From Burkholderiales bacterium (GTDB lineage: Bacteria > Pseudomonadota > Gammaproteobacteria > Burkholderiales > Burkholderiaceae_C): a DNA stretch of 46,343 nucleotides. The notes beneath the pieces were generated by a model that was given only the letters and a program-made list of their open reading frames with translations, had not been told where the DNA came from and did not search any database. The translations under genes and the position numbers were made by a program. The stretch covers positions 1 through 46,343 of the forward strand of contig JANYJJ010000177.1 in the NCBI GenBank assembly GCA_025358485.1, read 5' to 3'. Shown in pieces: positions 1 through 8,744 of this stretch (positions within the stretch are counted from its first letter, which is position 1; every line of letters starts with the position of its first letter).

Positions 1-60
1 GGCGAAAGGCTCGCTCAACCACTTAGTCAATGAAATTCATTCCCCGCTTCCACCGGCCAG

Positions 61-96
61 GATAGTTGTCGCCGTGCGGTCAAGATAGTTGACGCC
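61..96. repeat. two direct repeats upstream of the PIN gene
   Basis: The 13-mer GATAGTTGTCGCC at 61-73 recurs as GATAGTTGACGCC at 84-96, with one mismatch. The copies are 23 bp apart start to start, about two helical turns, and lie just before the ribosome binding site of the gene at 117. That geometry would fit an operator for a dimeric regulator, or it may be chance. No promoter elements are clear. Confidence 0.3.
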
Positions 97-116
97 AGCC
101 AGCGGAGGACAAGCTC

Positions 117-563
117 ATGAGGTTTCGAGCGCAGGCCCAACGCATCCACGACGTCGCCACGGCTTTTGGCGCATTGGGCGCTCTGCCTACCTCCCATCTT
201 CACGGGCACGTGACTCGGGCGCGTCTGGTGCTCGATCGATGGGAGACGATCGCCTGGAAGGTGCCTAGCAACCCTGGTGTCGCGGGGCGAGCATTTGCAC
301 GTGTGAACGCGCCACGGACGCCTGCGCGCAGGGGCAAGGAGTCGATGAAGGATTGCGTCGTGGTTGAGTCTTACCTCGAAGCAGCGCAACAGCTCCGATC
401 AGCGGGCCTCACCGCACCGATAGTGTTCGCATCGTCGAACACCAAGGAGTACTACGCGCCGAACACGTCACACCTGCAGCCAGACATCGGGGCTGACTTC
501 GGTACGGTGGCGATGGAGTACGCCCCGACCTTCGGGGCGGCCAACCACCTCCTGCATCTGTAG
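117..563 (+). CDS. probable truncated PIN-domain protein
   Basis: A 148-residue frame preceded by a good ribosome binding site (GGAGG at 104-108, eight bases before ATG). The C-terminal half contains KESMKDCVVVESYLEAA followed by FASSNTKEYY. This matches my memory of the second half of large PIN-like (DUF4935-type) nuclease domains, where a KDC..E segment is followed by a SSN.K.Y strand. The N-terminal part of a PIN fold, with the first metal-binding Asp, is missing, and a TGA at 90-92 closes the frame upstream. It is therefore either a remnant or a protein starting mid-domain. PIN proteins usually cleave RNA, often as toxins, but catalytic competence is doubtful here. Family assignment is by motif only. 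Confidence 0.4.
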   Translation: MRFRAQAQRIHDVATAFGALGALPTSHLHGHVTRARLVLDRWETIAWKVPSNPGVAGRAFARVNAPRTPARRGKESMKDCVVVESYLEAAQQLRSAGLTAPIVFASSNTKEYYAPNTSHLQPDIGADFGTVAMEYAPTFGAANHLLHL

Positions 564-782
564 CAGAACGAGCGGTACGAGCCGCCGGTGCTCGATCAGT
601 CTCAGGACTGCGGCACCGAGTGCCTGGGGTCAAGTTTTGCATCTAACCTAAGCACCAGAAAAAAACCACGCCCAGCTGATGGGCCCCAGCTGGGACTACA
701 TCGCACATTTAGCCTTTGCGCCTTATTTGAACCAAGCACATTGATACCTCAAATGTTGGCGGAGTCAGCTCAACTGCAAAGC
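564..782. other. intergenic stretch between PIN remnant and soxA
   Basis: This stretch of about 220 bp has no convincing gene. It holds TGGGGTCAAGTTTTGC at about 626-641, which resembles end sequences I associate with IS200/REP-type transposon remnants in proteobacteria; this is only a resemblance. It also holds the terminator at 659-694. Short frames here lack family features. Confidence 0.3.
659..694 (-). terminator. rho-independent terminator of the sox operon
   Basis: Perfect 8-bp inverted repeat CCCAGCTG (671-678) and CAGCTGGG (687-694) with an 8-nt loop. Read on the minus strand, the stem is followed after six bases by seven T (complement of the A run 659-665). It lies about 90 bases after the soxA stop and so ends the minus-strand transcript. 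Confidence 0.7.
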
Positions 783-1589
783 TCAAGGCCGCACCGCAGC
801 GCCTTCCATCTTCATGCCCGCGGCGCGCTTCATCAAATAGCTTTCTAACGCCACCCACTCGACGGAATCGGCGGCAACCGGCTCGGCCCGCACGCCTGTC
901 ATGCAGGCGCGCAGGCGGCGGGGCAGTGAGCCCAGGGCTTGCCATTCGAGTCGGTACGTTGGGTAGCCGGTGGGATGCGCTTGCGGGATGGGTGCACCGC
1001 CCAGGCGCTGCCCGGCGTATTGGTCGTGGCAGTGTGTGCAGGCCAGGTTGAGCTGGCCCATGCGCGCGCGGTAAAGCTGTTCGCCGCGCTGCGTCCAAGC
1101 GGTCATCCGCGCATCGGTACTTGGTGCAATGGGCAGGCCTCGCGACTGGTGTGTCAACCACGCCGACAGCGCCAGCACCTCGGGGCCGTCTGCGTTTTGG
1201 GGTGGCTGGTTTTGATGGCGCTGGCGGCACAAATCCACCCTTCGCGCCAGCGTGACGGGTTGGTTCAAGCCGTCGTCAAACGCGGGGTGGCGGGTGGCAG
1301 CGGTTTTGATGCTGGCCGCGCTGGTGTTCGTGCTGGTGTTCATGCTGTGGCAGCTCGCGCAACTTTGGCCGGAGGCGGGCGTTTTTGACCACAGCGCCTC
1401 GCCTTCGCGCACCCACAGCATGGCAGGGTTTTGGGTGTCGTCGAGTTGCATGGCTTGCAGGGTTGGGCTCATGTCGGCGTAGCCGGTGTGCCGCAGGTCT
1501 GCATTTGGCGTGGGCACGTTGGAGACGCATCCGCTCAAAGCGACGGCGGCCAACGCACACACCAAGCGTTGGCGCAGCACGCGCTTCAT
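783..1589 (-). CDS. soxA: SoxA, diheme c-type cytochrome of sulfur oxidation
   Basis: A 268-residue protein. The start is the ATG overlapping the soxZ stop (ATGA). SoxA with SoxX forms the periplasmic SoxAX cytochrome that oxidatively couples thiosulfate to the carrier cysteine of SoxYZ. Both heme sites are visible: C77ASCH and C184THCH. The catalytic cysteine that ligates the active-site heme is C229 in LPRRLRACMTGVRAEP, the usual SoxA context. The N-terminus is a signal sequence ending ALSGC, so the protein might be exported as a lipoprotein, which would be unusual because most SoxA are soluble. The N-terminal region carries a Ser/Thr/Asn-rich stretch after the first heme site. It is the last gene of the operon and is followed by a terminator. 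Confidence 0.93.
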   Translation of the reverse strand: MKRVLRQRLVCALAAVALSGCVSNVPTPNADLRHTGYADMSPTLQAMQLDDTQNPAMLWVREGEALWSKTPASGQSCASCHSMNTSTNTSAASIKTAATRHPAFDDGLNQPVTLARRVDLCRQRHQNQPPQNADGPEVLALSAWLTHQSRGLPIAPSTDARMTAWTQRGEQLYRARMGQLNLACTHCHDQYAGQRLGGAPIPQAHPTGYPTYRLEWQALGSLPRRLRACMTGVRAEPVAADSVEWVALESYLMKRAAGMKMEGAAVRP

Positions 1590-1909
1590 GCCACGGTGAG
1601 CGCTGCGGTCTCGCTGTGTTTGAAGCCCCGGTCGCCTTCCCACAAAAACACCACGCTGCCTGACTTTTCAGCGCGCAAGCTGAAGGCCACGTAGGGGTTG
1701 GCCGCAACGGCAGGGAACATGTCGGCGGCAAAAACCAGGTTGCCGTCGAGTCGGCATTCGAAGCGGGTGATGATGTCGCGCGGCACCACCTTGCCTTCGT
1801 CATTGGGTCGCAGACCGGTCTCCATCACGTGGGCAATGGTGGCGCGGATTTCTATGACCTCGCCGAGTTTTGTCGATGGCACATTGATCAGGGTTCGGAC
1901 AGTTGCCAT
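1586..1909 (-). CDS. soxZ: SoxZ, thiosulfate carrier subunit
   Basis: A 107-residue protein starting MATVRTLINVPS, with the typical SoxZ features of a short Ig-like domain without signal peptide: IRATIAHVMETGLRP near the start and GSVVFLWEGDRG near the end. SoxZ pairs with SoxY, which carries the sulfur intermediates on a C-terminal cysteine, and is exported with it by the Tat system. The frame is open 20 codons further upstream, but that part lies in the soxY coding region and has no SoxZ character, so the ATG at 1909 is chosen. It begins five bases after the soxY stop and its own stop overlaps the soxA start as ATGA. Confidence 0.93.
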   Translation of the reverse strand: MATVRTLINVPSTKLGEVIEIRATIAHVMETGLRPNDEGKVVPRDIITRFECRLDGNLVFAADMFPAVAANPYVAFSLRAEKSGSVVFLWEGDRGFKHSETAALTVA

Positions 1910-1914
1910 CGAGC

Positions 1915-2370
1915 TCAGCTTTCGATGCAAGCGGCGAGCGTGACGACCACCTCGATCGTGTGCTGCCACACACTGCCGTCATTCATGCGGGCCAGCGCCA
2001 CCAAGTGTTGGCTGGTGGCCAGACGCACGCGGGTGGACACATCGGCGCGGCCATTGGCAGGGCTCAGTTGAAAGCGTGCCAGCTCGCGGCCGGGGTTGCG
2101 CTCGTTCAGCAGCATGATTTCTTGCACATGGTCGGCGGGTGTCATGGGGCTGGTCACGCGCACATTCAGCGGCACCAAGTTGCCGTTGTCGATCAGCTCG
2201 GCAACCGTGAGCACAACGCGCCCTTCGCGCGGCGTGGCGTTGCCCGCCCAAGCGCGGATGGCTTGCTGCAAAGGCGCATCCAAGGCGCGCGCCGGCCGCA
2301 CCACCAACAGCATCAGCGTGCTGGCCGCGATGATTTGGCGGCGAGTGGCCCCTGAGTTCACCAACGTCAT
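1915..2370 (-). CDS. soxY: SoxY, thiosulfate carrier subunit with atypical C-terminus
   Basis: A 151-residue protein with a twin-arginine-like leader (RRQIIAASTLMLL), then the SoxY Ig-like domain (GRVVLTVAELIDNGNLVPLNV, DHVQEIMLL). SoxY carries the sulfur intermediates covalently on a C-terminal cysteine within a flexible GGCGG arm. Here the protein ends VVVTLAACIES, with a single cysteine (C148) flanked by Ala-Ala and Ile-Glu-Ser. The position is kept but the glycine arm is not. I checked the codons: GCC GCT TGC ATC GAA AGC TGA. The start overlaps the soxX stop as ATGA and soxZ follows after five bases, so the pair is translationally linked. Family call is firm; whether the variant arm works in the usual Sox cycle is open. 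Confidence 0.9.
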   Translation of the reverse strand: MTLVNSGATRRQIIAASTLMLLVVRPARALDAPLQQAIRAWAGNATPREGRVVLTVAELIDNGNLVPLNVRVTSPMTPADHVQEIMLLNERNPGRELARFQLSPANGRADVSTRVRLATSQHLVALARMNDGSVWQHTIEVVVTLAACIES

Positions 2371-2765
2371 TTCAAAGTCACCAAGTAAGCCACCACCGCA
2401 TCAATTTGTGTGTCGGTCAACAGCGCCTGGCCTTGCCGCGCCGGGGTCAATCGAACGAAGTTTTCCACCCGGGCCACCGAGGGCATCACGGTATTCGGGT
2501 TGAAACGCTCGGGTGTCACCAAGTGTTCGCGCAACTGCTCGGCCGACCAGCGCGCGCCCACACCGGCCAACGGCGGGCCGATGCTGCCGGATTGGCTGGC
2601 TGGCACGCCGGGCACCGCATGGCACAGCACGCACAACCCCACGGTGCGGTTGGCGACGATGGCAGCGCCTTCGGCCACCCGCGTCACGGCACTGTCGCTC
2701 TGCGCGCAGGCGGTGCCGCATACGGCCGCGAGCAGCAAAACGGTGGTTGCGATCAACTTGCCCAT
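2367..2765 (-). CDS. soxX: SoxX, monoheme c-type cytochrome
   Basis: A 132-residue protein with a signal peptide (about residues 1-21), one heme site C45VLCH, and the distal methionine in NTVMPS (M94), as in SoxX. It is the electron-accepting small subunit of SoxAX, passing electrons from thiosulfate coupling toward the respiratory chain. It is the first sox gene here. soxY starts inside its stop codon. The Mo-hydroxylase gene upstream ends 75 bases before its start, so sox transcription may continue from that operon or start in the gap; I see no clear promoter. Confidence 0.92.
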   Translation of the reverse strand: MGKLIATTVLLLAAVCGTACAQSDSAVTRVAEGAAIVANRTVGLCVLCHAVPGVPASQSGSIGPPLAGVGARWSAEQLREHLVTPERFNPNTVMPSVARVENFVRLTPARQGQALLTDTQIDAVVAYLVTLK

Positions 2766-2839
2766 TGCACCAATTATTCAACCGGCTCGGGCTGCGCGCA
2801 CGATCGGTGTCGCGAAGCTCGGCACAAATGAGCCTGCCA

Positions 2840-5020
2840 TCAAGCGCGCTTCAAGCTGTGCTTCGACAACGGCAAATCGCGGATGCGCCGCCCCGTGGCC
2901 GCGAATATCGCGTTCAACACTGCCGGAGCCGCCACCGCAATGGTGGGCTCACCGACTCCGCCCCAAAAACCGCCCGACGGCATGACGATGCACTCCACTT
3001 TGGGCGTATCGACCAAACGCATGCTCGGGTAGGTGTTGAAGTTGGTTTGCTCTATGCGGCCGTCTTTCACCGTGCAAGCGCCGTAGAGCGCAGCCGACAA
3101 ACCGTAAACAAACGAGCCCTCAATTTGCGCCTCAATTTGCTGCGGGTTCACTGCATAGCCCGGGTCGGTCGCGGCCACGATGCGGTGCACTTTGAGCGCC
3201 CCGTCGGCGCTGACTGACACCTCGGCGCATGCCGCCACATAGCTGCCAAAACCGTGCGTTTGCGCCAGGCCACGAAACACCTTTTGCCCACCTACGTCAG
3301 GCGCAGGCTGACCCCAACCGGCGCGCTTGGCGGCGGCTTCTAACACGGCAAGGTGCTTGGGATGCTTTTGCATCAACGTGCGGCGCAGCACCAGCGGGTC
3401 TTGGTTGGTGGCGTGCGCAATTTCGTCGATGAAGCATTCCAGATAAATGGCGTTTTGGTTCAGGTTCACGCCGCGCCAAAAACCGGCGGGCACGTGCGGG
3501 TTGCGCATGGCGTGGTCGATCAGCAGGTTGGGCACGCTGTAGCCAATCATCGCCTCGCCGCCGCCTGCGTTCCAGCCTTGAAACGCAACAGGGTCTTTGC
3601 CGTCTTTCACGCTTTGCGGGGCCACGCTGGCCAAGATGGACTGGCCCGACAAGCGCATGTGCAAGGCCGTGACTTGCCCTTTGTCGTCCAGGCCCGCCGT
3701 CAGCTTGCACTGCGTGACGGGGTGGTAGCGGCCGTGCGTCATGTCTTCTTCGCGCGTCCACAACAACTTGACGGGTGTGCCAGGCATTTCTTTGGCGATT
3801 GCGACCGCTTGACGCACCCAGTCGTGCACCGCACCGCGCCGTCCAAAGCCTCCGCCCAGGTGCAGTTTGTAAACCTCGCATTGGCCAGGTGGCAGCCCGG
3901 CTGCTTCGGCCGCCGCAGCCAAAGCGGCTTCGCCGTTCTGCGTCGGCGTCCAGACCTCGCAGCGCGCGGCCGTACCCGCTGATGACAAGGTGATCTTGGC
4001 CGTCGCGTTCATTGGCTCCATCGTCGCGTGGTTTTGATGCGGGTAGGCGTACACCGCCTCAATGCGCCTCGCGGCACTTGCCAGCGCGGCAGGCGCATCG
4101 CCGTTGCTGTTGCCCACGGCCGCCTCCGTGGCGCTCAAACCGGCTTTCAAAATGGCGTCGATTTGGGCTTGTTGAACCTTGGCATTCGGGCCTTCGTCCC
4201 ACGTGATGGGCAAGGCGTCGAGCGCCGTTTTGGCGCGCCACCAGGTGTCGGCGATCACCGCCACCGCGCTGTCGCCCACCTTCACCACTTTCAACACACC
4301 GCGTCGGCTGCTGATGGCTGCTGCATCAAAGCCTGCCACCTTGCCGCCGAAGACAGGACAGTCGCGAATGGCGGCGTGCACCATGCCGGGCAGGCTTAAG
4401 TCCATGCCGTAAATTTGTTTGCCGTTGGTTTTGTCGACCGTGTCCAAACGCGCCAAAGGCTGGCCCACCAGCTTCCAATCTTTCGGGTCTTTCAAAGGCA
4501 CATCAGTTGGCGGCGTGATCTGCGCAGCAGCCCCGGCCACCTTGCCGTAAGTGGTTCGTTTGCCGGAGGCGCTGTGGGTGATGACGCCCTTGTCGGCCTT
4601 GCACTCACTGGCCGGCACCTTCCATTCATTGGCGGCCGCCTGCACCAGCACCATGCGCGCTGCTGCGCCGCCTTTGCGAACGTACTCTTGCGATTCGCGG
4701 ATGCCGCGGCTGCCGCCAGTGGAAAAATTGCCCCACACGCGGTTGCGCTTGAGGTTGTCGCCGGGTGTGGGGTATTCGGTGGTGACGCGCGTCCAGTCGC
4801 AGTCGAGTTCTTCCACCACCAATTGCGCCAGGCCCGTCAAGGTGCCCTGGCCCATCTCTGACCGAGCAATGCGGACGATGACTTTTTCATCGGGCTGCAC
4901 CACCACCCAGGCGTTGATCTCGGGCGCTTGGCCGGCCTGCGCAGCAGCCATCAGCGGGAAGCCCATGACGAGTGAGCCTGCGGCGGCACCGGAGCCAAGA
5001 AAGTCGCGACGCGAAATCAT
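2840..5020 (-). CDS. molybdopterin-binding subunit, xanthine dehydrogenase family (IorB-like)
   Basis: A 726-residue protein starting MISRRDFLG, a twin-arginine leader, preceded by AGGAG seven bases upstream. It resembles the large subunit of periplasmic Mo hydroxylases such as isoquinoline 1-oxidoreductase and aldehyde dehydrogenases. These bind Mo-molybdopterin (often the cytosine dinucleotide form) and hydroxylate N-heterocycles or aldehydes using water. Visible marks are [13 protein letters not shown] near the start, [11 protein letters not shown] in the middle, and GVGEPT near the C-terminus with the active-site Glu (about E691). It overlaps the 2Fe-2S subunit gene as ATGA. The usual third partner, a cytochrome c domain, is absent from both subunits, so the electron acceptor may be another cytochrome. 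Substrate cannot be told from sequence. Confidence 0.88.
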   Translation of the reverse strand: MISRRDFLGSGAAAGSLVMGFPLMAAAQAGQAPEINAWVVVQPDEKVIVRIARSEMGQGTLTGLAQLVVEELDCDWTRVTTEYPTPGDNLKRNRVWGNFSTGGSRGIRESQEYVRKGGAAARMVLVQAAANEWKVPASECKADKGVITHSASGKRTTYGKVAGAAAQITPPTDVPLKDPKDWKLVGQPLARLDTVDKTNGKQIYGMDLSLPGMVHAAIRDCPVFGGKVAGFDAAAISSRRGVLKVVKVGDSAVAVIADTWWRAKTALDALPITWDEGPNAKVQQAQIDAILKAGLSATEAAVGNSNGDAPAALASAARRIEAVYAYPHQNHATMEPMNATAKITLSSAGTAARCEVWTPTQNGEAALAAAAEAAGLPPGQCEVYKLHLGGGFGRRGAVHDWVRQAVAIAKEMPGTPVKLLWTREEDMTHGRYHPVTQCKLTAGLDDKGQVTALHMRLSGQSILASVAPQSVKDGKDPVAFQGWNAGGGEAMIGYSVPNLLIDHAMRNPHVPAGFWRGVNLNQNAIYLECFIDEIAHATNQDPLVLRRTLMQKHPKHLAVLEAAAKRAGWGQPAPDVGGQKVFRGLAQTHGFGSYVAACAEVSVSADGALKVHRIVAATDPGYAVNPQQIEAQIEGSFVYGLSAALYGACTVKDGRIEQTNFNTYPSMRLVDTPKVECIVMPSGGFWGGVGEPTIAVAAPAVLNAIFAATGRRIRDLPLSKHSLKRA

Positions 5021-5535
5021 GTGCTGCTCCTGTGCAAATGAATCACCGCGTGCTGGGTTGAACCTGCGCCGGCGGTTTTTGGTGCCGCCATGCCTGCGGC
5101 TTGTTTGATGGCCGCGCGCACCCGGTTGAAGGTGCCGCAGCGGCAGATGTTGGTGATGGCCGCGTCGATGTCGGCGTCGGTGGGCTTGGGCTTGTCTTTC
5201 AACAACGCTGCTGCGGCCATCAACATGCCGCTTTGGCAGAAGCCGCACTGCGGAACGTCCAGATTCACCCATGCTTTTTGGAGTGGGTGGCTGCCATCGG
5301 GTGACAGCGCCTCAATCGTGGTGATTTTTTGCGTGGCAGTCACCGCCGACACCGGCAACACGCAACTGCGCACGGGCACGCCGTCCAAGTGCACCGTGCA
5401 AGCACCACACTGCGCCACACCGCAGCCGTACTTGGTGCCGGTCAGCTGGAGCTGTTCACGTATGACCCACAGCAAGGGCGTATCGGGTTCCGCGTCGTGC
5501 TGGCGCACCACGCCGTTCACAAGCAATTGGGGCAT
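5017..5535 (-). CDS. (2Fe-2S)-binding subunit of Mo hydroxylase (IorA-like)
   Basis: A 172-residue protein with both iron-sulfur domains of the family. The N-terminal plant-ferredoxin-type cluster is ligated by C38, C43, C46 and C58 ([12 protein letters not shown]). The C-terminal four-helix cluster is ligated by C97, C100, C131 and C133 (CGFCQSG and CRC). It passes electrons from the Mo site of the partner encoded by the overlapping downstream gene. It has no signal peptide, so it would be co-exported with its Tat-bearing partner. The last 20 or so residues ([16 protein letters not shown]) extend beyond the usual end and coincide with the ribosome binding site of the next gene. Confidence 0.9.
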   Translation of the reverse strand: MPQLLVNGVVRQHDAEPDTPLLWVIREQLQLTGTKYGCGVAQCGACTVHLDGVPVRSCVLPVSAVTATQKITTIEALSPDGSHPLQKAWVNLDVPQCGFCQSGMLMAAAALLKDKPKPTDADIDAAITNICRCGTFNRVRAAIKQAAGMAAPKTAGAGSTQHAVIHLHRSST

Positions 5536-5826
5536 CGTCGCGGCTCCGTTTGGTTTTCAGGAAGGCAGAAAAAACTTGGCGAATGATGCACCTGCGGGCA
5601 GCGCAATTCAACCGGTCATTCCCAAACTCCCTGTGCCGCCGGGGTGTTTTTCAGGGCCCTTCACAAGCGTAACAAGCAGGCTCAGATCAACGTGAAACGG
5701 CTGTCGTCATCGGGTGCGCGATGCCGGGCGAGGTATACGAACCGCCTGCACGGCCACACGCACGGCCGCCTGCACCGGATGCTTGATGTTGACGTTGCGC
5801 TTTGGCTGGTGCGCTGAATCAGTGGA

Positions 5827-6972
5827 CTACTGAGGCGCAGCGGTCGGCTTGACCGCGCCGTCTTGCTCGGGTTCAGGCGCAGTGACCGGAGCACGCAGTG
5901 GCGTTGGCTCGGACTGTTCCGGGACCGTGGGTGTCGGTGTCGGTGTCGGGGTTGGGGTTGGGGTTGGGGTTGGGGTTGGCGCTGGTGCTGGAACAGGAGC
6001 AGGCTCGACAGGAACCGGAACGGTCGCTGAGGCCGCAGGTGCAACGGCGGTTTTTGGCGGCTCGACACGCGCCATCACCAGCCGCTGTTCGGTCCACTTC
6101 AACAGGTCGGCCCACATTTGGCGTACTTCGGCGTCGGGCGGCAAGCGGTTGGCTTGTGGCAACTCCAAAGTCACCACGGGCACGTTGCGGTGCATGCCGC
6201 CGTAGTTGCCCAGCGAGCCGGGGAAGATGCCCACGCGATCCAAAATCAATTTGCCCAATCGGTGCGGCGGCTCCACCGGGCCGTCGAAGTCAAGCACCGC
6301 GTAAGGCGCATGAACGCTGACGATCAGGTCGGGCTTCCACTGGTTCATGGTCTGCACCACAAAGCGCGTTTCGGGTTCAGACTGCGCCGAGTTACCTGGC
6401 CAGCGGCGCGGGTCTTTGCGGGTGCGTTGTGCCCAATGTTCTGGCGCCTCAGATTGCCAGCCCGGTGTCGGAAAGTTGCGGTTCAAATCCACTTTGTTGG
6501 CGTTCACTCGGGTGGGTTTGCTTTGCAACAAACCGTCTGGGTTGACCGCGGGCACAAAGCGCCACTGGATGCCCGCAGGTTGGGCCTGCGCAAGCGCTAT
6601 CCAACGAAACACCAGCGCCACCGACGACATTTCGTCACCGTGTATGCCGCCCAGCACCAGCACCTTCACAGGCGGCAATGCTGTGTTGAATGTGCTGGGC
6701 ACCGCGGCGATGGTTTTCACGGACGAGGCCGTGGGCTCGTTGGCAAGCACCTCGCGCTGCAACAGCGGCAAACCGTTCACCGAACGCGCGCCCGTGGGTT
6801 TGAGCGTCGCCGCCCGGCAGTCGGCGGCCGTCAAGCCCGGCACGTTTTTGATGAGCTCAAGGCAGGCGTCGGTTTGCGCATGGGACACAGGCGCAGCCAG
6901 CGCCAGCAAAAGCCAAGACAAACACAGTGCGCGGGGCCGTGGGTCCGCGTGTCGGCTGAAAGTGTGAAGCAT
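5827..6972 (-). CDS. secreted M14-family zinc carboxypeptidase with Pro-Thr tail
   Basis: A 381-residue protein. The ATG at 6972 is chosen because it directly precedes a signal peptide (LCLSWLLLALAAPVSHA); 37 more codons are open upstream. Zinc and catalytic residues of metallocarboxypeptidases are visible: H111 and E114 in GGIHGDE, H221 in SVHAPY, the substrate-binding VDLNRNFPT, and catalytic Glu E270 in VTLELP. The length and motifs recall MpaA-like murein peptide amidases. A periplasmic role in trimming peptidoglycan peptides is plausible but inferred. After about residue 300 the protein turns into a low-complexity Pro/Ala/Val and Pro-Thr repeat tail encoded by hexanucleotide repeats. It lies 179 bp after the histidine kinase gene on the same strand. 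Confidence 0.82.
   Translation of the reverse strand: MLHTFSRHADPRPRALCLSWLLLALAAPVSHAQTDACLELIKNVPGLTAADCRAATLKPTGARSVNGLPLLQREVLANEPTASSVKTIAAVPSTFNTALPPVKVLVLGGIHGDEMSSVALVFRWIALAQAQPAGIQWRFVPAVNPDGLLQSKPTRVNANKVDLNRNFPTPGWQSEAPEHWAQRTRKDPRRWPGNSAQSEPETRFVVQTMNQWKPDLIVSVHAPYAVLDFDGPVEPPHRLGKLILDRVGIFPGSLGNYGGMHRNVPVVTLELPQANRLPPDAEVRQMWADLLKWTEQRLVMARVEPPKTAVAPAASATVPVPVEPAPVPAPAPTPTPTPTPTPTPTPTPTVPEQSEPTPLRAPVTAPEPEQDGAVKPTAAPQ
5930..5977. repeat. hexanucleotide tandem repeats, G-rich on plus strand
   Basis: About three copies of GGTGTC are followed by five exact copies of GGGGTT (5948-5977) on the plus strand. They encode the Pro-Thr tail of the M14 peptidase on the opposite strand. Because the unit is six bases, slippage would change tail length without shifting frame. 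The G-rich strand could form a G-quadruplex; it is the template strand for the gene. Confidence 0.85.
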
Positions 6973-7151
6973 TGCCGCGAGTTTATTCAAGCGGCGAGCT
7001 GGGAAAAGCGAGTTCAAAACGTGAAACAAGGGCTTGACTTTTGTTTTGAGCCGTTGGGGTTGAAGAGCAACGATTGCACACACGCAAAGGACGCAGACAA
7101 CGCGCAGGCCACAAAGGACGAAGAAAGCAGCAACGACGAAGGCCTTCTTGC

Positions 7152-8726
7152 TCAGCCCACTCGCGGCAAAGACACGGTCACGCGCGTGCCCTCGCCGATC
7201 ACGCTGGTGACTTGCACGTCGCCACCGTGCAGCTCGGCGATGCGTTTGACGATGGCGAGCCCGAGGCCCTTGCCGCCTTCGGCCGTGGCCGGTGCCACGC
7301 CTTTGCGGCTTTGGTAATGACGGTCGAACAAATGCGGCAGGTCGGCAGCCGCAATGCCTGGGCCGCTGTCCCTGACGCTGATGTGAACTTGCTCGCCCTG
7401 AACTTGCGCAGCCAAGCGAATGCGGTCGCCCGGGCGGCTGAATTTCAGGGCGTTATCGACCAAGTTGGCAACAGCGCGCTCAAACAACTCAATGTCAATT
7501 CGCGCGAAGCACGGTTGAGCAGGCTCAGTCACGTCAGCGCTCAATTTCACACCCTGCTGTTCAGCGCGCGCCGCAAAGCGCAGCGCAATGTCGTCAAGCA
7601 ACTCGGCGGTGTCCTGCGCCTGCAAATTCAGCTTGAATTCGGGTTCATCCAGCTGCGCCAAATCACCCAGCGATTGCACCAAGCGCGCCGCGTTGCGCGT
7701 GTTGCGCAGGGCCACTTCGACGAGTTGGCGGTCGGCTTGGCGTGCGGCGTCTGTGCCCCAGCGCAGCTCCAAAGTTTCCAGGCAAGCGGCGGTGGCGGTC
7801 AGCGGTGAGCGCAGGTCGTGCGACAGATTGCTGACGCCTTCGCGGCGAAAGTGGTCGAGCCGCTGCAAAGTGCTCCACTGCGTGCGCAGCGTGGCCAGCA
7901 TGTTACGAAAACCGCCGGCCAACTGGCCGAATTCATCGCGCAAAGAATCGGCGGGCAAGGCGGTCAAATGTTGGTCAAGCGAGGCGGCGCTCAAGCCGTC
8001 TTTCGACACTGCCGTCACCGCTTGGCTCAATTGCCGCAGCGGCCGGGTGATGGTGGCAATCACCCACGCCGCCAACAGGGTGGCCAGCGCCACCACGGCC
8101 GCGATCATGGCCAAGGCGGGCAGCGCGAAGCTGCTTCGGAACGCGGCCCAGCGACCTTGTGGCAGTGCGCTTTGGTGAGCCACCAAATACAAGTAACCGG
8201 CGGCGGGTGCGTTCTTGCGGATGACGGCACGGGTCAAGAGTTTGGCGGCGATCACGGCGGTGCTTGCTTCGCTGTACTTGTCGCTGAACTTGCTGCTGTG
8301 CTGGTTGCTGCCCTGGTTGCCGTTAGCACCCATGCGCTCGGGGTCGTCGCCCATGACATACGGCATGGCGGGCGTGCTGACCGCTTTCAGCACGGGCGCC
8401 AGCGCCACGCGCAAGCCAGCGTCCGGTTTGAGGCTGCCGGTGCAAGCCAACACCAAGCCTTGGGCGTCCAGGATGTAGAGCTGCGTGTCGGGCTCGAACA
8501 GCACCAAGCTGCGCAGGAATCCGTCGAACTCGTCAGGGCGGCGCTGCTGCATCTCGAACAAGTCGGGGTAGGTGTTGACCACCCGTGTCAAAAACGCATC
8601 GGCACGGTAGTAGGTGCTTTCGCGTTCGAAGCGCTCAAAGGCCACCAGCACGCACATGATCACGCCCAACGCGGTGAGTGCACCGGTGATGAAGATGGTC
8701 AGCGCAATTTGACGGCGAACGGTCAT
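7152..8726 (-). CDS. sensor histidine kinase
   Basis: A 524-residue membrane kinase. One transmembrane helix lies at about 8-30, then a periplasmic sensor region of about 165 residues, a second helix at about 201-225, a HAMP linker (ITRPLRQL), the dimerisation/phosphoacceptor box with H303 in VSNLSHDLRSPLTA, and an ATPase domain with N box NLVDNALKF and G boxes DSGPGIA and GKGLGLAIV. The sensor region contains a Ser/Asn/Gln-rich segment (about 134-155) that looks like a low-complexity insertion. The ligand is unknown. The response regulator gene is 73 bp upstream on the same strand, so the two form a two-component system. Confidence 0.92.
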   Translation of the reverse strand: MTVRRQIALTIFITGALTALGVIMCVLVAFERFERESTYYRADAFLTRVVNTYPDLFEMQQRRPDEFDGFLRSLVLFEPDTQLYILDAQGLVLACTGSLKPDAGLRVALAPVLKAVSTPAMPYVMGDDPERMGANGNQGSNQHSSKFSDKYSEASTAVIAAKLLTRAVIRKNAPAAGYLYLVAHQSALPQGRWAAFRSSFALPALAMIAAVVALATLLAAWVIATITRPLRQLSQAVTAVSKDGLSAASLDQHLTALPADSLRDEFGQLAGGFRNMLATLRTQWSTLQRLDHFRREGVSNLSHDLRSPLTATAACLETLELRWGTDAARQADRQLVEVALRNTRNAARLVQSLGDLAQLDEPEFKLNLQAQDTAELLDDIALRFAARAEQQGVKLSADVTEPAQPCFARIDIELFERAVANLVDNALKFSRPGDRIRLAAQVQGEQVHISVRDSGPGIAAADLPHLFDRHYQSRKGVAPATAEGGKGLGLAIVKRIAELHGGDVQVTSVIGEGTRVTVSLPRVG

Positions 8727-8744
8727 TGCGCTGGCGGTCGTGTT

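Noticed and set aside
5536-5826. small gene between Mo hydroxylase and M14 peptidase
   Set aside because: Frames on both strands lack start signals and recognisable sequence; the 291 bp appears to be only regulatory or spacer.
6118-7317. 399-codon frame opposite the M14 peptidase
   Set aside because: Spans the end of another gene and an intergenic gap, and has no recognisable protein features.
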